A stretch of 64,000 bases of DNA, taken from Tritonibacter scottomollicae. GTDB taxonomy: Bacteria > Pseudomonadota > Alphaproteobacteria > Rhodobacterales > Rhodobacteraceae. The notes below the pieces were generated by a model. The model saw only the letters and a program-made list of their open reading frames with translations. It searched no databases and was not told the origin of the DNA. Below, one piece after another: positions 26,428-34,543 of the stretch. Location of the stretch: positions 1 to 64,000 of the forward strand of contig NZ_PVUF01000015.1 in NCBI RefSeq assembly GCF_003003215.1, given 5' to 3'. The position numbers were made by a program, and so were the translations under genes. How positions within the stretch are numbered: the stretch's first letter is position 1; the number at the start of each line of letters is the position of its first letter.

Positions 26428-26443
26428 TTTATGATCTCATAAA
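26428..26443. promoter_or_regulatory. Palindrome next to the LysR start, candidate autoregulatory site
   Basis: TTTATG - ATCT - CATAAA, perfect six-base arms, nine bases upstream of the LysR start codon and inside the divergent region shared with the flavodoxin-like gene. It shares a TGATCT core with the palindrome at 25340. Confidence 0.45.
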
Positions 26444-26608
26444 ACGATCATTGTCATGAGAACTCAATATTATCAATCGCTGATCTCTGTCGACATAAGC
26501 AAGCGGGACATCCCAACAGGAACTGGATGCACCTCCGTTCCGAAATCTTGGTGTCGCATTCAGGGCAATCCGGCCAGCTCGGTCGGCGCCACTTAAAAGG
26601 AGAAAGCA

Positions 26609-27202
26609 ATGGTGAAGATCGCAATCGTCTACCACAGCGGCTATGGCCACACGGCGGTGCAGGCCAAAGCGGTGTATCGCGGTGCGAGTGAGGTTGCCGG
26701 GGCACAGATCACTTTGATCCCGGTCGAAGAGCGCGCGCAAAATTGGGAGGTTATCGACGACGCCGATGCAATCGTCTTTGGCTCCCCCACATATTTCGGC
26801 AGTGCCTCCGCGCAGTTCAAATCTTTCCTGGATGAGACCTCAGGTCGATGGCTCGAAGGGCGCTGGGTCAATAAACTGGCTGCAGGGTTCACTAACTCGG
26901 CGGGGATGAGCGGCGACAAGCTCGCAACGCTTCAACAAATCAACCACTTCGCCATGCAACATGGCATGGTCTGGGTTGGTCTGGGCTTGCCGCCTGGAAA
27001 CAACACCAGCACAGGCTCTCCCGAAGATCTCAATCGTCTCGGTGGGTTCTTGGGTGCGATGTCGCAGGCGGATGCCGATGTGTCAGCCCAGGTTGCGCCG
27101 GCAGGCTCTGATCTCAGAACCGCAGAATACCTTGGCCGCCGGGTCGCCGAAATCGCGCACCGCTGGCAGTCTGGTCGAGCGTCCCAAGCAGCAGCCAGCT
27201 GA
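26609..27202 (+). CDS. Flavodoxin-like NAD(P)H:quinone oxidoreductase (WrbA-type)
   Basis: A 197-residue flavodoxin-fold protein: YHSGYGHTAVQAKAVYRGA is the FMN phosphate loop, FGSPTYFGSASAQFKSFLDE the isoalloxazine loop, and AGFTNSAGMSGDK follows. It matches the WrbA/NADPH-dependent FMN reductase group that makes two-electron reductions of quinones. AAAGGAG precedes the ATG. It is divergent from a LysR gene, a common setting for a quinone- or electrophile-responsive reductase. Confidence 0.88.
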   Translation: MVKIAIVYHSGYGHTAVQAKAVYRGASEVAGAQITLIPVEERAQNWEVIDDADAIVFGSPTYFGSASAQFKSFLDETSGRWLEGRWVNKLAAGFTNSAGMSGDKLATLQQINHFAMQHGMVWVGLGLPPGNNTSTGSPEDLNRLGGFLGAMSQADADVSAQVAPAGSDLRTAEYLGRRVAEIAHRWQSGRASQAAAS

Positions 27203-27264
27203 GCAAGATCCACTCCCCCGCCATTTCTAGATGACGACACAGGCAGCCGTTGAACCGCACCTTC

Positions 27265-27290
27265 CGAGGCCCAGACTTACGGGCCTCGGC
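27265..27290 (+). terminator. GC-rich hairpin after the flavodoxin-like gene
   Basis: Perfect nine-base stem CCGAGGCCC - AGACTTAC - GGGCCTCGG, 62 bases after the stop codon at 27202 and between two convergent genes (the ligase ends at 27492). No U-run follows, so termination would depend on stem strength or Rho; it could serve both directions. Confidence 0.5.
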
Positions 27291-27491
27291 CCCCTAAATC
27301 CTTGGTCTGGCGCAGCGCATCAAACGCGTTCGAAGCAACGCAGATCGTCTTGCGGCAGACTCAGCTACGTCTTGGTCACCCGCATGTCCATTGAAGGACA
27401 GGCCCTGCGCTATGATCTCAGGATCGCACTCGACGCCAGCACTGTGCCAGAGCACGTTGGGACGAAGCGCCGTGTGGCCAGGCGCGCGTGA

Positions 27492-29051
27492 TCACTTCGG
27501 CAGAAGCGCCTGCAGGCTGGCCAGTGTGTCGGCCTCCGACGCCGGTTTGTCGTCGCGAATGCGGCTGATGCGGGGAAAGCGCATGGCGACCCCTGATTTG
27601 TGCCGGGTGGAGCGGTTGAGCCCCTCGAAGGCGACCTCGACCACCTTGATCGGTTCCACCGCGCGGACCGGGCCGAAGCGGTCGGTGGTGTGGCTGCGTA
27701 CGAAGCGATCCAGATCCTTGAGTTCGGCATCCGTGAACCCGAAATACGCTTTTCCGACCGGCACCAGCGCCTCCCCATCCCAAACGCCGAAGGTAAAGTC
27801 GGAGTAGTAGCCCGAGCGCTTGCCGTGCCCGCGCTGCGCGTAGAGTAATACCGCGTCGATCAACATCGGGTCACGCTTCCACTTGAACCATGGCCCCTTG
27901 ATCCGCCCCGCCTGATAAGGGCTGCTTTTTCGTTTCAACATGACCCCTTCGATCACCTGATCGGGCGGGGCAGCGCGCAGATCCGCCAGCGCCTCCCAGC
28001 TGTCGAATGCCAGCAGCGGCGACAGGTCAAGGCGGGGGTGAGCGTGTCGCGCCACCAAGGCCTCCAGCGCCGCGCGGCGGGTGGTGAAGGGCGCACCGCG
28101 CAGATCTTCGCCATCCGCCACCAGCAGGTCATAGGCCCGCAGTGCCGCCGGGTGGCTGGCCCGCATCTTTGCCGAAACCTGCTTGCGCCCAAGTCGTTTT
28201 TGCAGATCGCCGAAGGGCGCAACCGCGTCGCCGCGCCGGATCAGCAATTCGCCGTCCAGCGCCGCCGCGTCGGGCAGCGCCTCCAACACATCGGGAAACG
28301 CGGTCGAGATATCCTCGCCAGTGCGGGAATAAAGCCGCTGCACCCCGCCATCACTCACAGCTTGCACGCGGATGCCATCCCATTTCCATTCAGCGGCGAA
28401 ATCATCGGGGTCAAGTGCGCGCAGCGCGTCCAGTTCAGTCGCGGTGGACAGCATCACCGGGCGGAACGGCGCCAGCGCGGCACTTTCGGGTTTAGGGCCG
28501 CCCGTCGCCCAGGCGAACAGCGGCTCAAAGGGCGGAGTCAGCCCGTGCCAGATCTCTTCGACCTCGGTGACCTCGATATCGCCGAACTCGGCCAGCGCGA
28601 GCCGCGCCAGCCGCCCCGAAACCCCGACACGCAGTCCCCCTGTCGCAAGCTTAAGGTAGGCGTAGCGCGACGAGGGGCCGAGCGCGTCCAACCGTGCGGC
28701 GATCACCCCGGGCAGATCGGCTTTGGCGGTCTCTCGCAGCTCCGCCACCACGTCGGGCAGCGGGAGGTCCCCGTCCTGTTGGCCGGGCCAGATTAAAGCG
28801 ATGGTTTCAGCCAGATCGCCGACGAACTCGTAAGAAAGCCGAAACAGCTCCGCGTCGACCCGTTCGGCCACCAGAGCCCGCAGCAGCGACGGCGTAACCT
28901 TGCGCAGATCCAAGTCGCCGGTCAGTGCCGCCAGCGCATAGCCGCGCGCCGGGTCGGGCGCCCGGGCGAAGTAATCCACCAGAATCTGGAGCTTACCGCT
29001 GCGTTGCGGCGTGAATGCGAGCCGTTCAAGGAGGTGGGCGAAGTCACGCAT
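27492..29051 (-). CDS. ATP-dependent DNA ligase (ligase/exonuclease-cassette type)
   Basis: A 519-residue ATP-dependent ligase. The N-terminal DNA-binding domain spans about 1-195. The nucleotidyltransferase core has motif I EWKWDGIRVQ with the adenylated Lys at about 223, then LDGELLIRR and EGVMLKRKSSPYQAGRIKG (motif IV/V region with FKWKRDPMLIDAV). The OB-fold tail has YSDFTFGVWDGEALVPVGKAYFGFTD. It seals nicks using ATP, unlike the NAD-dependent LigA. It directly follows the exonuclease gene with no gap. That pair is a known accessory repair cassette linked in other bacteria to tolerance of crosslinking damage. It is the last gene of the predicted SOS operon. Confidence 0.93.
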   Translation of the reverse strand: MRDFAHLLERLAFTPQRSGKLQILVDYFARAPDPARGYALAALTGDLDLRKVTPSLLRALVAERVDAELFRLSYEFVGDLAETIALIWPGQQDGDLPLPDVVAELRETAKADLPGVIAARLDALGPSSRYAYLKLATGGLRVGVSGRLARLALAEFGDIEVTEVEEIWHGLTPPFEPLFAWATGGPKPESAALAPFRPVMLSTATELDALRALDPDDFAAEWKWDGIRVQAVSDGGVQRLYSRTGEDISTAFPDVLEALPDAAALDGELLIRRGDAVAPFGDLQKRLGRKQVSAKMRASHPAALRAYDLLVADGEDLRGAPFTTRRAALEALVARHAHPRLDLSPLLAFDSWEALADLRAAPPDQVIEGVMLKRKSSPYQAGRIKGPWFKWKRDPMLIDAVLLYAQRGHGKRSGYYSDFTFGVWDGEALVPVGKAYFGFTDAELKDLDRFVRSHTTDRFGPVRAVEPIKVVEVAFEGLNRSTRHKSGVAMRFPRISRIRDDKPASEADTLASLQALLPK

Positions 29052-30056
29052 CTAGTCGGCCTCGTCTTCATAGCCGATCAGCCGCAGCGGTCGGGCGGTG
29101 CGGCCGGTCATCTCGCACCAGCGGATCACAGCGTCTTCGCGCCCATGAGTGACCCAGGTTTCTTCTGGGTTCAGCTCCGTGATCGTGCGGGTCAGATCGG
29201 GCCAGTCCACATGGTCAGAGATGATCAGCGGCAGCTCCACGCCCCTCTGGCGTGCCCGTGCCCGCACCTGCATCCAGCCACTTGCGAAACAGATCACCGG
29301 ATCGGGGAAGCGCTGTGCCCAAGTTGAGGCAAAGGCCGAGGGCGGGCCAAGCACGATGCTGCCTTTGAAATCGGCCTTGCTGCCCCGCGCGACGGTGGCT
29401 GGGCGCAGATCGCCCAAGGGCACGCCCTGCGCGATATGGTAATCGCACAGCTGTTGGAGGGCGCCGTGGATGTAGATCGGCGCGTCCCACCCGGCCTGTC
29501 GTAGCCCCATGATGACCCGTTGCGCCTTACCCAAGGCATAGGCACCGACCAGATGCGCGCGGTCCGGAAAGGCCTGCACCGACGCCAGCAACCGGGCGAT
29601 TTCATCAGCCATAGGCGGGTGGCGAAACACTGGCAGGCCGAAGGTCGCTTCGGTAACGAAGATGTCGCAGGGGACGGGCTCAAATGATGCGCAGGACGGG
29701 TTTGCCTCGCGCGCGTAGTCGCCGGAGACAACCGCCACCGCGCCCTGCTGCTCAATCCGGATCTGGGCCGAGCCCAGAACATGCCCGGCAGGGTGGAAGG
29801 ACACTGAGGCGTCGCCGACTTGCGTCACGCCTTGCGCCACCTGCCGCGCCTCGGCAAAGCTCTCTCCATAGCGGACCGACATGATATCAAGGGTCTGCGC
29901 CGTCGCCATCACTGCGCCGTGTCCCGCGCGGGCATGGTCCGCATGGCCATGGGTGATCAGAGCGCGGGGCACTGGTTTAATCGGGTCGACATAGAAATCT
30001 CCCGAGGGGCAATAAAGCCCCTCGGGTCGATTCGTAAGGATCTCCGCTGGGTTCAA
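29052..30056 (-). CDS. Ligase-associated metallo-beta-lactamase-fold DNA exonuclease
   Basis: A 334-residue protein with the metallo-beta-lactamase motif THGHADHARAGHG, which gives the two-metal site, and the beta-CASP-like continuation (VSGDYAREANPSC, FVTEATFGLPVFRH, HVDWPDL) of the SNM1/Pso2-like nuclease group. It probably trims DNA ends or crosslink-bearing strands before ligation. Its start overlaps the FMN-protein stop by four bases, and the ligase start follows its stop directly. A helicase and a PdeM-type phosphoesterase often accompany this cassette elsewhere; neither is in the window. Confidence 0.9.
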   Translation of the reverse strand: MNPAEILTNRPEGLYCPSGDFYVDPIKPVPRALITHGHADHARAGHGAVMATAQTLDIMSVRYGESFAEARQVAQGVTQVGDASVSFHPAGHVLGSAQIRIEQQGAVAVVSGDYAREANPSCASFEPVPCDIFVTEATFGLPVFRHPPMADEIARLLASVQAFPDRAHLVGAYALGKAQRVIMGLRQAGWDAPIYIHGALQQLCDYHIAQGVPLGDLRPATVARGSKADFKGSIVLGPPSAFASTWAQRFPDPVICFASGWMQVRARARQRGVELPLIISDHVDWPDLTRTITELNPEETWVTHGREDAVIRWCEMTGRTARPLRLIGYEDEAD

Positions 30057-30517
30057 AACGTCACGGTGACATGGCGCCCCATGTCAGGTTGCGTGTCGGT
30101 CAGGTTGGCCTTCAGTGTTTCATATAGAAAAACCATGCCGCTTTTCGGGCTCAGCCACAGCTCGGAGGTTTTCGGTGTCATCCGGGTCAGCACCAGATCG
30201 GGGTCGTCCTTGCCTTCTTCAAACCAGGACGCGGCGACGAAATTCCAAACCTCGGCCAGTTTTTCGCGATCTTCCGACAGCTCCAGCGTGCCATTGAGAA
30301 CGCCATGCAGTCCCGCATCTGTATCACAAATGGCAAAGCGGATCTCTTTGCCAGCTTTTGCGGCTTCGGCCGCGTCGGTGCCGCGGGCCGTCAGGAACCA
30401 GATGCAGCCATCCTCGGGTGCGCAATTTGGCGACATGGGAATAAGGCGGCCATTCACCTCCATCAGACCGGCACGCACTTTGGCGAGGCGATCCCAGAAT
30501 TCTTGTGTGTCAGTCAT
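30053..30517 (-). CDS. FMN-binding split-barrel protein (pyridoxamine 5'-phosphate oxidase-like, GSP26 type)
   Basis: A 154-residue split-barrel flavoprotein of the general stress protein 26 group. FWDRLAKVRAGLMEVNGRLIPMSPN is the family opening, IWFLTARGTD is the flavin-contact strand, and SGTLELSEDREKLAEVWN-like sequence follows. It probably binds FMN or F420-like flavin; the substrate is unknown. It lies between the glycosylase and exonuclease genes of the repair operon and overlaps the exonuclease gene, so it is clearly co-expressed. A role in repair is an inference from position only. Confidence 0.85.
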   Translation of the reverse strand: MTDTQEFWDRLAKVRAGLMEVNGRLIPMSPNCAPEDGCIWFLTARGTDAAEAAKAGKEIRFAICDTDAGLHGVLNGTLELSEDREKLAEVWNFVAASWFEEGKDDPDLVLTRMTPKTSELWLSPKSGMVFLYETLKANLTDTQPDMGRHVTVTF

Positions 30518-30542
30518 GAGGTTTCCTCTTCATTAAGGCTTG

Positions 30543-31946
30543 CTACGCCTCAACGCTCCGCGCGCCCATTCGTTCCCTTGCGAGTTCCGCAGCGTGGCTC
30601 AGATCAGCCGCCAGTTCGGCGCGCATCTCCGCGCCCCGCGATCGTGCGCGCAGGATCGCTGCGGGATGCCAGGTGATGAGGACGTCACCGCCACGGATCG
30701 CCGGTTCCAGCGTGCCACGTCGCGACGTCAGCGCCGCGCGACGCCCGGTCAGCGCAAATGCTGCGCTCGCGCCGAGCGCGACGGTAAGCCGGGGCCGGAT
30801 CAGCCGTCGTTCCTGGTCCAGCCACCAGCGGCAATGGTCTATCTCGCCGCGCGTCGGGCTTTCGTGCAGTCGCTGCTTGCCCCGCTGCGTAAACTTGAAG
30901 TGTTTCACGGCGTTGGTCAGATAAGAGGGTGGGCATCCGGCCTCTGTCATCGCGGCGCGCAACAGTTGACCGGCGGGGCCGACAAAGGGCAGCGCTTGCT
31001 GGTCCTCGTGATCTCCCGGTGCTTCGCCGACGATCATCAGGGGTGCATCGGCGGGCCCTTCGCCCCAGACCATCCGCCGCGGCGCGCAAAGGTCGCATCG
31101 TGTACACGTCTCGGCCCCCGCACGCGCCTGATCTAGCGTTGCAGGCATTGCTGCGATCCGCGCCGCGCGTTTCGGCGGCTCTGTCGGCAGCGCGTCCCGC
31201 ATCCGCTGCACGCGCGCTTCGGCGTCTTGCAGCATGGCCGGGATCGCGCGGGTCTCGGGGAGGTTTTTCCAGTACTTCACCGGCATTTCGGATTTCATCG
31301 CGCCAATCTTTACCCGCGCCGGGTTGAATATATTGGTGAAATACGTCGTCCAGAGTGCCTCTGACGCGTCCTCCGGCAGATCCGGGCGTGGCCCCGGGAG
31401 GTCAAAACCAAGCTGGCCGTCTGAAAACCGCGCGGTGCCGAACGGCGTCGCAATCAGCCAGTCCATATCGGCGAAGCGGCGGGCGAAGAAGGGCGCGGCG
31501 GCCTCCACAATGCGGTGGTCTGGCTCAAACCACGCGGCGAAGCGGCGGCGCGCGCCGCTCGTGGACAATTCGCGAAACCGGACGAAGGCGTGCATCTTGT
31601 GAATGTCGCGCCCCACGGCCTTTGCCAGCCGGTCAAGGCGACGGGTCAGAGGGTCGGCGGGGTTCCCTAGCGCGCGCCGGTCCTTTTGATGCCGCCAAAG
31701 CGCCTGATACAGCAGGGCAGGCGCCTCCGGGTCGGTATGGCAGATGACGCTCCCTGACAGCTGAACAAAGCTCTTGGGCACGCGAAGATCGCGCGGGCCG
31801 TCCGCATCGGGAATAGGGTCGCCGCCAAAGAGGGTGCCGCCCTGCCAGTCGATCTCCTCCGGGGCAATGCCGTGGCTGGCGAGACGACGGGCGGCCTCGC
31901 GCCACGCCTTTGCGCGCCCCAGAACGGGCAGGTCGACCTGGATCAT
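30543..31946 (-). CDS. udgX: UdgX-type uracil-DNA glycosylase/uracil-DNA-binding protein with N-terminal DUF4130
   Basis: A 467-residue two-domain protein. DUF4130 occupies about 1-250 (YQALWRHQKDRRALGNPADP, AWFEPDHRIVEAAAPFFARRF, YWTTYF-like). The C-terminal uracil-DNA glycosylase fold has Fe-S cysteines (CTRCDLCAPRR), motif A GEAPGDHEDQQALPFVGPAG, and the UdgX-specific loop FKFTQRGKQRLHESP. The late TWHPAAILR is motif B. UdgX proteins excise uracil and stay covalently attached to the abasic site through the loop His, retained here (QRLH). Its start overlaps the radical SAM stop (ATGA). The pairing of this protein with a radical SAM enzyme is seen in many genomes, but the joint function is not established. 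Confidence 0.92.
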   Translation of the reverse strand: MIQVDLPVLGRAKAWREAARRLASHGIAPEEIDWQGGTLFGGDPIPDADGPRDLRVPKSFVQLSGSVICHTDPEAPALLYQALWRHQKDRRALGNPADPLTRRLDRLAKAVGRDIHKMHAFVRFRELSTSGARRRFAAWFEPDHRIVEAAAPFFARRFADMDWLIATPFGTARFSDGQLGFDLPGPRPDLPEDASEALWTTYFTNIFNPARVKIGAMKSEMPVKYWKNLPETRAIPAMLQDAEARVQRMRDALPTEPPKRAARIAAMPATLDQARAGAETCTRCDLCAPRRMVWGEGPADAPLMIVGEAPGDHEDQQALPFVGPAGQLLRAAMTEAGCPPSYLTNAVKHFKFTQRGKQRLHESPTRGEIDHCRWWLDQERRLIRPRLTVALGASAAFALTGRRAALTSRRGTLEPAIRGGDVLITWHPAAILRARSRGAEMRAELAADLSHAAELARERMGARSVEA

Positions 31947-33175
31947 GCGAACAGGCTGAGCTGTTCGGGCGGTGGCGCATAGCGGGCGCGCAGTCCGGCG
32001 CTGTCGGTCAACGCGCCGGGCGACCAGTCGGGCAGCGTGATGAACGGCTCGGCCTGTTTCACCCGCGCGCCGATGCGGATCAGATCCGCGTAGCGCAGCG
32101 GCCCGGAACGGCGCGCAGCAAGGATGCGTTGCACGGTGCGTGTTCCAAATCCAGGAACGCGCAGCAACAGCTCACGCGGCGCGCGTGCCACATCCACGGG
32201 AAACTGTGCGCGATGCGCCAGCGCCCAGGCGAGCTTTGGGTCGATCTCCAGATCGAGGTTTCCGCCTTTGGTGGAGGACGTGATCTCTGCCGCGTCGAAG
32301 CCGTAAAACCGCATCAGCCAATCGGCCTGATAAAGCCGGTGTTCCCGGATCAACGGCGGTCGGATCAGCGGCAGCATTGCGGAGCTGTCGGGGATCGGAG
32401 AAAAGGCCGAATAATAGACCCGCTTGAGCTTGTAGCCCTGATAAAGCCGTGTGGACGTGCCCAGAATATCGCAGTCAGAGGTGCCATCGGCCCCGACGAT
32501 CATCTGAGTCGACTGCCCAGCAGGGGCAAAACGCGCAGGGCGCTTGCCGCGATGGCTGGCCACTTTGCTGGCGGCGCGTGTCTCGCGCACGTGGCTCATG
32601 GCGGCGCGGATGCCTTTGGGCTGTTTCTGCGGCGCAAGCCTGGCGACGCTGTCGTCTTTGGGTAGTTCCACGTTGATCGACAGGCGATCGGCGTAGCGTC
32701 CGGCCGCTGTGATTAGGTCGGGCGACGCCTCGGGGATCGTCTTGAGGTGGATGTAGCCCTTAAAACCGTGATCCTCGCGCAGCATCCGCGCAATACGGAC
32801 CATATCTGCCATCGTGTCATCCGGACTGCGAATAATGCCCGACGACAGAAACAGCCCCTCGATGTAGTTGCGCCGATAAAACTCCAACGTCAGCGTCACG
32901 ACCTCTTCGGGGGTGAAACGCGCCCGTTCCACCCTGCTCGAGACGCGATTGACGCAATAGACGCAGTCATAGATGCAGAAATTGGTCATCAGGATCTTCA
33001 GCAGGCTGATGCAGCGTCCGTCGGGCGTGTAGGCGTGGCAGATCCCGCTGCCCCCGGCACTGCCTATCCCGCCGGCGCGAGAATCCCGTCGCGTGGTCCC
33101 GGAACTCGCGCAGGAGGCATCGTATTTCGCAGCATCCGACAGGATTGCGAGCTTATCTTGGAGTGTGCGCTTCAT
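31943..33175 (-). CDS. UdgX-linked radical SAM protein (putative DNA modification/repair)
   Basis: A 410-residue radical SAM enzyme. The cluster motif is CIYDCVYC near 80, preceded by extra Cys residues (YDASCASSG, GICHAY, RCIS). After the TIM-barrel comes a helix-hairpin-helix (VPGFGTRTVQRILAARR) near 340, a DNA-binding element. The protein ends EQLSLFA, matching the QL[SD]LF beta-clamp-binding peptide. I start it at ATG 33175 (MKRTLQDKLAILSDAAKYD); the frame runs to 33211, but those codons lie inside the promoter. There is no Shine-Dalgarno sequence, consistent with a leaderless message. It is the first gene of a five-gene operon under a LexA box. The substrate is unknown; a DNA lesion or uracil/abasic adduct is an inference. 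Confidence 0.92.
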   Translation of the reverse strand: MKRTLQDKLAILSDAAKYDASCASSGTTRRDSRAGGIGSAGGSGICHAYTPDGRCISLLKILMTNFCIYDCVYCVNRVSSRVERARFTPEEVVTLTLEFYRRNYIEGLFLSSGIIRSPDDTMADMVRIARMLREDHGFKGYIHLKTIPEASPDLITAAGRYADRLSINVELPKDDSVARLAPQKQPKGIRAAMSHVRETRAASKVASHRGKRPARFAPAGQSTQMIVGADGTSDCDILGTSTRLYQGYKLKRVYYSAFSPIPDSSAMLPLIRPPLIREHRLYQADWLMRFYGFDAAEITSSTKGGNLDLEIDPKLAWALAHRAQFPVDVARAPRELLLRVPGFGTRTVQRILAARRSGPLRYADLIRIGARVKQAEPFITLPDWSPGALTDSAGLRARYAPPPEQLSLFA

Positions 33176-33177
33176 GA

Positions 33178-33211
33178 GAACATATATAGAACACAGGTGG
33201 GTGTCGTGCAA
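33178..33211 (-). promoter_or_regulatory. LexA box over the -10 of the repair-operon promoter
   Basis: On the minus strand GTTC-TATATAT-GTTC (33178-33192) is an exact alphaproteobacterial LexA box (GTTC-N7-GTTC). Its spacer is also a -10 (TATATA, 33183-33188), 17 bases from a candidate -35 TTGCAC (33206-33211; a weak match). Counting seven bases from the -10 places the transcription start on the A of ATG 33175, so the transcript should be leaderless and LexA would block the -10 directly. Confidence 0.8.
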
Positions 33212-33223
33212 GCCTTGCCGCTG

Positions 33224-34543
33224 TCAACGCAGCAGATCGGTATCGTTTGATCCTTCGATCGGCACCTGCATTTGCTCTTCAAGATCGTCTTCGGCGCTGA
33301 GGTCGTCGTCCATCTCCGATCGGCCCTCCTTGGGGGCGGGTTCGGGCACTGGGGCGGGTCCCGTGCCCTGTTGCAGCGGGATGCCTTCGGGAAAGATGAT
33401 CTCCCGCGCTTCATCGGGCATGGAAATGCCGGCATCCATCAGCGTTTGCTTGATCTGCCGGACCAGCGCGCTGCGCAGCTTGAGCGGTGAAATCTGCGCC
33501 CCGTCGAACCAGTAGTAGATCTTTACGTTCACGGTCGAGGCGCCAAGCGTGTCGGCCAGCACCATCGGCTCGGGGTGCTTCAGCACGCCCGGTTCGGCAC
33601 TGAGCACAGCATTCACGATCCGTTGCACATCGCTGATCGCCGCGTCATATCCGATGCCCAGATCCAGCTCTCCGCGGCGGCGGGGCACCGCGGTTATATT
33701 CTCTATGATCGACTTGAAGACGGTCGCATTGGGGATCTGGATGTGGTTGCCTTCTACTGACACCAGCACCGTGCTGCGCGTGTTCATGCTGTGAACGACG
33801 CCGGACTGCCCGGCCACGTTGATGATATCGCCCCGCGCAAAGGGCTGGCGCAGGCTGAGCAACAGCGAGGCGAGGAAATTCTCGGCAATGTCTCGGAACG
33901 CAAAGCCGATGACGATCCCCAGCACCCCGGCGCCGCCGACCACCGATAGCGCCAGCTGGGTCAATCCCGCGATTTGAAGCACGAGGTAGAGCCCCAGCAA
34001 CAGCACCGGAAGCGCGCCGAGCCGTGCCAGGATGTCTGCGATGAACGGCGACCGCGTGCGCCCGCGCAGCGACCAGCTCAATATGTGGCGCACCAGACGC
34101 GCGGCGAACCACGCCAGCGGCAGGATCAGCAGGGCCAGCGCGATGGAGGGCAGCGCCCCTAGCAGCTGATCTTTGAGCACGCGCACCTCGCGCACGGCAG
34201 GGTCGATGGTCAGTTCGACTGCGTGTTCCACCTCGATCCTGTTGACCACGGCGACAACCCCCGTGGTCTTGGCAGCCAGATCGCGCGCCCAGGTCTTGCG
34301 CTCCGTCGTCGTCGTGGTTCCGTCCAGAAACGCGATACTGTCATTCACACGCACTGATGCGTCCGAATACCAGCCTGTGGCATCGAGGATTTGCGCGATC
34401 CGCTCCGCGATGCGCCCATCCGCAAGTCCCGGCTCCACATCCACCGCCTGATCGGTAGAGGTCACCTCCACCTCCGTGTCACCCGGGGTCTGGGCCAGCG
34501 CGGGCGCGGCCGTCAAAAGCAATAGGATCAGAAGGATGCGCAT
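33224..34543 (-). CDS. MscS-family mechanosensitive channel with N-terminal BON-like domain
   Basis: A 439-residue protein. A signal peptide (MRILLILLLLTAAPALA) comes first, then a periplasmic BON-like domain at about 30-110 (RIAERIAQILDATGW, VRVNDSIAFLDG, VVAVVNRIEVEH). Membrane segments follow, and then the MscS pore helix and beta domain (GVLGIVIGFAFRDIAENFLASLLL, FARGDIINVAGQSGVVHSMN, STVLVSVEGNHIQIPNA). The channel would release solutes on hypo-osmotic shock. I choose ATG 34543 because it starts the signal peptide. The C-terminus is long, acidic and Pro-rich. It lies upstream of, and in the same direction as, the repair operon but has its own start region. Confidence 0.9.
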   Translation of the reverse strand: MRILLILLLLTAAPALAQTPGDTEVEVTSTDQAVDVEPGLADGRIAERIAQILDATGWYSDASVRVNDSIAFLDGTTTTTERKTWARDLAAKTTGVVAVVNRIEVEHAVELTIDPAVREVRVLKDQLLGALPSIALALLILPLAWFAARLVRHILSWSLRGRTRSPFIADILARLGALPVLLLGLYLVLQIAGLTQLALSVVGGAGVLGIVIGFAFRDIAENFLASLLLSLRQPFARGDIINVAGQSGVVHSMNTRSTVLVSVEGNHIQIPNATVFKSIIENITAVPRRRGELDLGIGYDAAISDVQRIVNAVLSAEPGVLKHPEPMVLADTLGASTVNVKIYYWFDGAQISPLKLRSALVRQIKQTLMDAGISMPDEAREIIFPEGIPLQQGTGPAPVPEPAPKEGRSEMDDDLSAEDDLEEQMQVPIEGSNDTDLLR

